Shown here piece by piece: positions 5,268-5,587 of a stretch of DNA of 5,587 bases. Where the stretch lies: positions 1-5,587 of the forward strand of contig JAFGNC010000019.1 in the NCBI GenBank assembly GCA_016927175.1, in the 5' to 3' direction. The position numbers were made by a program, and so were the translations under genes. Source of the stretch: Gammaproteobacteria bacterium (GTDB taxonomy: Bacteria > Pseudomonadota > Gammaproteobacteria > Steroidobacterales > Rariloculaceae). Below the pieces are notes generated by a model. The model saw only the letters and a program-made list of their open reading frames with translations, ran no database searches and was not told where the DNA came from. The stretch's first letter is position 1. The number at the start of each line of letters is the position of its first letter.

Positions 5268-5587
5268 TTGGGCCATGGGCTACTGACGCTGATCGTCCTG
5301 GTCGCGGCGGCCGGGATCGCGGCGCAATGGGTCGCGTGGCGCGTCGGGCTGCCCGCGATCGTCGTGCTGCTGACGCTCGGCTTCCTCGCGGGTCCCGTCG
5401 CCGGGCTCCTGCAGCCGCAGGAGAGCTTCGGCGCGCTGCTGCGGCCCGCCGTCAGCGTCGCGGTCGCCGTCATCGTGTTCGAAGGCGCGCTGAGCCTGAA
5501 CTTCGCCGAGGTCCGCGCGGCGGGTCAGGGCATCTGGCGCATGATCGTGATCGGCGTGCCGCTCGGCTGGGCGCTCGGCGCGCTCGC
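5268..5587 (+). CDS. Cation/proton antiporter, CPA1 (NhaP-type), N-terminal part (3' end outside window)
   Basis: The visible 106 codons start at TTG and run off the window. The protein is strongly hydrophobic and begins MGHGLLTLIV, with likely membrane segments at about 4-20, 28-47, 60-75 and 91-106. Recognised signatures of CPA1-type sodium (or potassium)/proton antiporters are the second helix WRVGLPAIVVLLTLGFLAGP (24-43) and the AVIVFEGALSLN stretch (67-78). Expected role: H+-coupled export of Na+ or K+ at the inner membrane. The ion-binding Asp residues of this family lie further on and are not visible, so ion choice and activity cannot be judged; nor can one see whether there is a C-terminal cytosolic nucleotide-binding (TrkA-like) domain, which many relatives have. 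It is divergent from nhaA and so may answer to the same salt or pH signals. CPA1 and NhaA are separate families, so the two are not a gene duplication. Confidence 0.87.
   Translation, partial: MGHGLLTLIVLVAAAGIAAQWVAWRVGLPAIVVLLTLGFLAGPVAGLLQPQESFGALLRPAVSVAVAVIVFEGALSLNFAEVRAAGQGIWRMIVIGVPLGWALGAL

Noticed and set aside
5063..5473. Minus-strand frame covering the antiporter control region and the start of the CPA1 gene
   Set aside because: It is antisense to the recognised antiporter N terminus, Arg/Ser/Ala-rich, without any domain.
1..5587. CRISPR array, tRNA, rRNA, transposase or attachment site
   Set aside because: No spaced direct repeats, cloverleaf sequence, ribosomal RNA stretch, transposase motifs or terminal inverted repeats were seen; the only tandem repeat is the 22-bp duplication at the nhaA stop.

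Overview
The window is GC-rich bacterial chromosomal DNA with dense, ordinary gene packing. It holds five protein genes, two of them cut by the window edges. There is no sign of a mobile element, CRISPR array, tRNA or rRNA. The taxonomic guess is a high-GC Gram-negative bacterium, most likely a gammaproteobacterium. It rests on periplasmic PQQ enzymes with Sec signals and on an NhaA whose core motifs closely follow the E. coli protein; it is inference, not proof.

Left part (1-2655, + strand): two quinoprotein (PQQ) dehydrogenases lie in tandem. The first is only the C-terminal 198 residues of a PQQ alcohol-dehydrogenase-like beta-propeller. After a 65-bp gap with a good ribosome binding site comes a complete 663-residue secreted propeller of the glucose-dehydrogenase-like branch. 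It keeps the Asp/Lys pair expected in the active site and has no cysteine in the mature protein. Together they suggest periplasmic oxidation of alcohols, sugars or related compounds, feeding electrons to the quinone pool or a cytochrome; the substrates cannot be read from the sequence.

Middle (2696-3652, - strand): a secreted alpha/beta hydrolase of the BD-FAE/carboxylesterase type, convergent with the quinoprotein. The 40-bp gap between them has two small hairpins at the 3' end of the quinoprotein gene, one with the stop codon in its loop. A 133-bp gap then separates the hydrolase from the upstream gene on the same strand and contains a 22-bp tandem duplication that overlaps that gene's stop codon.

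Right part (3786-5587): a complete nhaA Na+/H+ antiporter gene on the - strand, and the start of a second, unrelated cation/proton antiporter (CPA1/NhaP type) on the + strand. They diverge from a 186-bp intergenic region rich in inverted repeats. On the nhaA side the transcript leader could fold into a compact structure, and nhaA leaders are a known home of cation-sensing riboswitches. On the other side a perfect hairpin abuts the ribosome binding site of a TTG-started gene. This shared control region is the part most worth checking. I found no convincing new multi-gene system; the rest is recognisable housekeeping and metabolic content.
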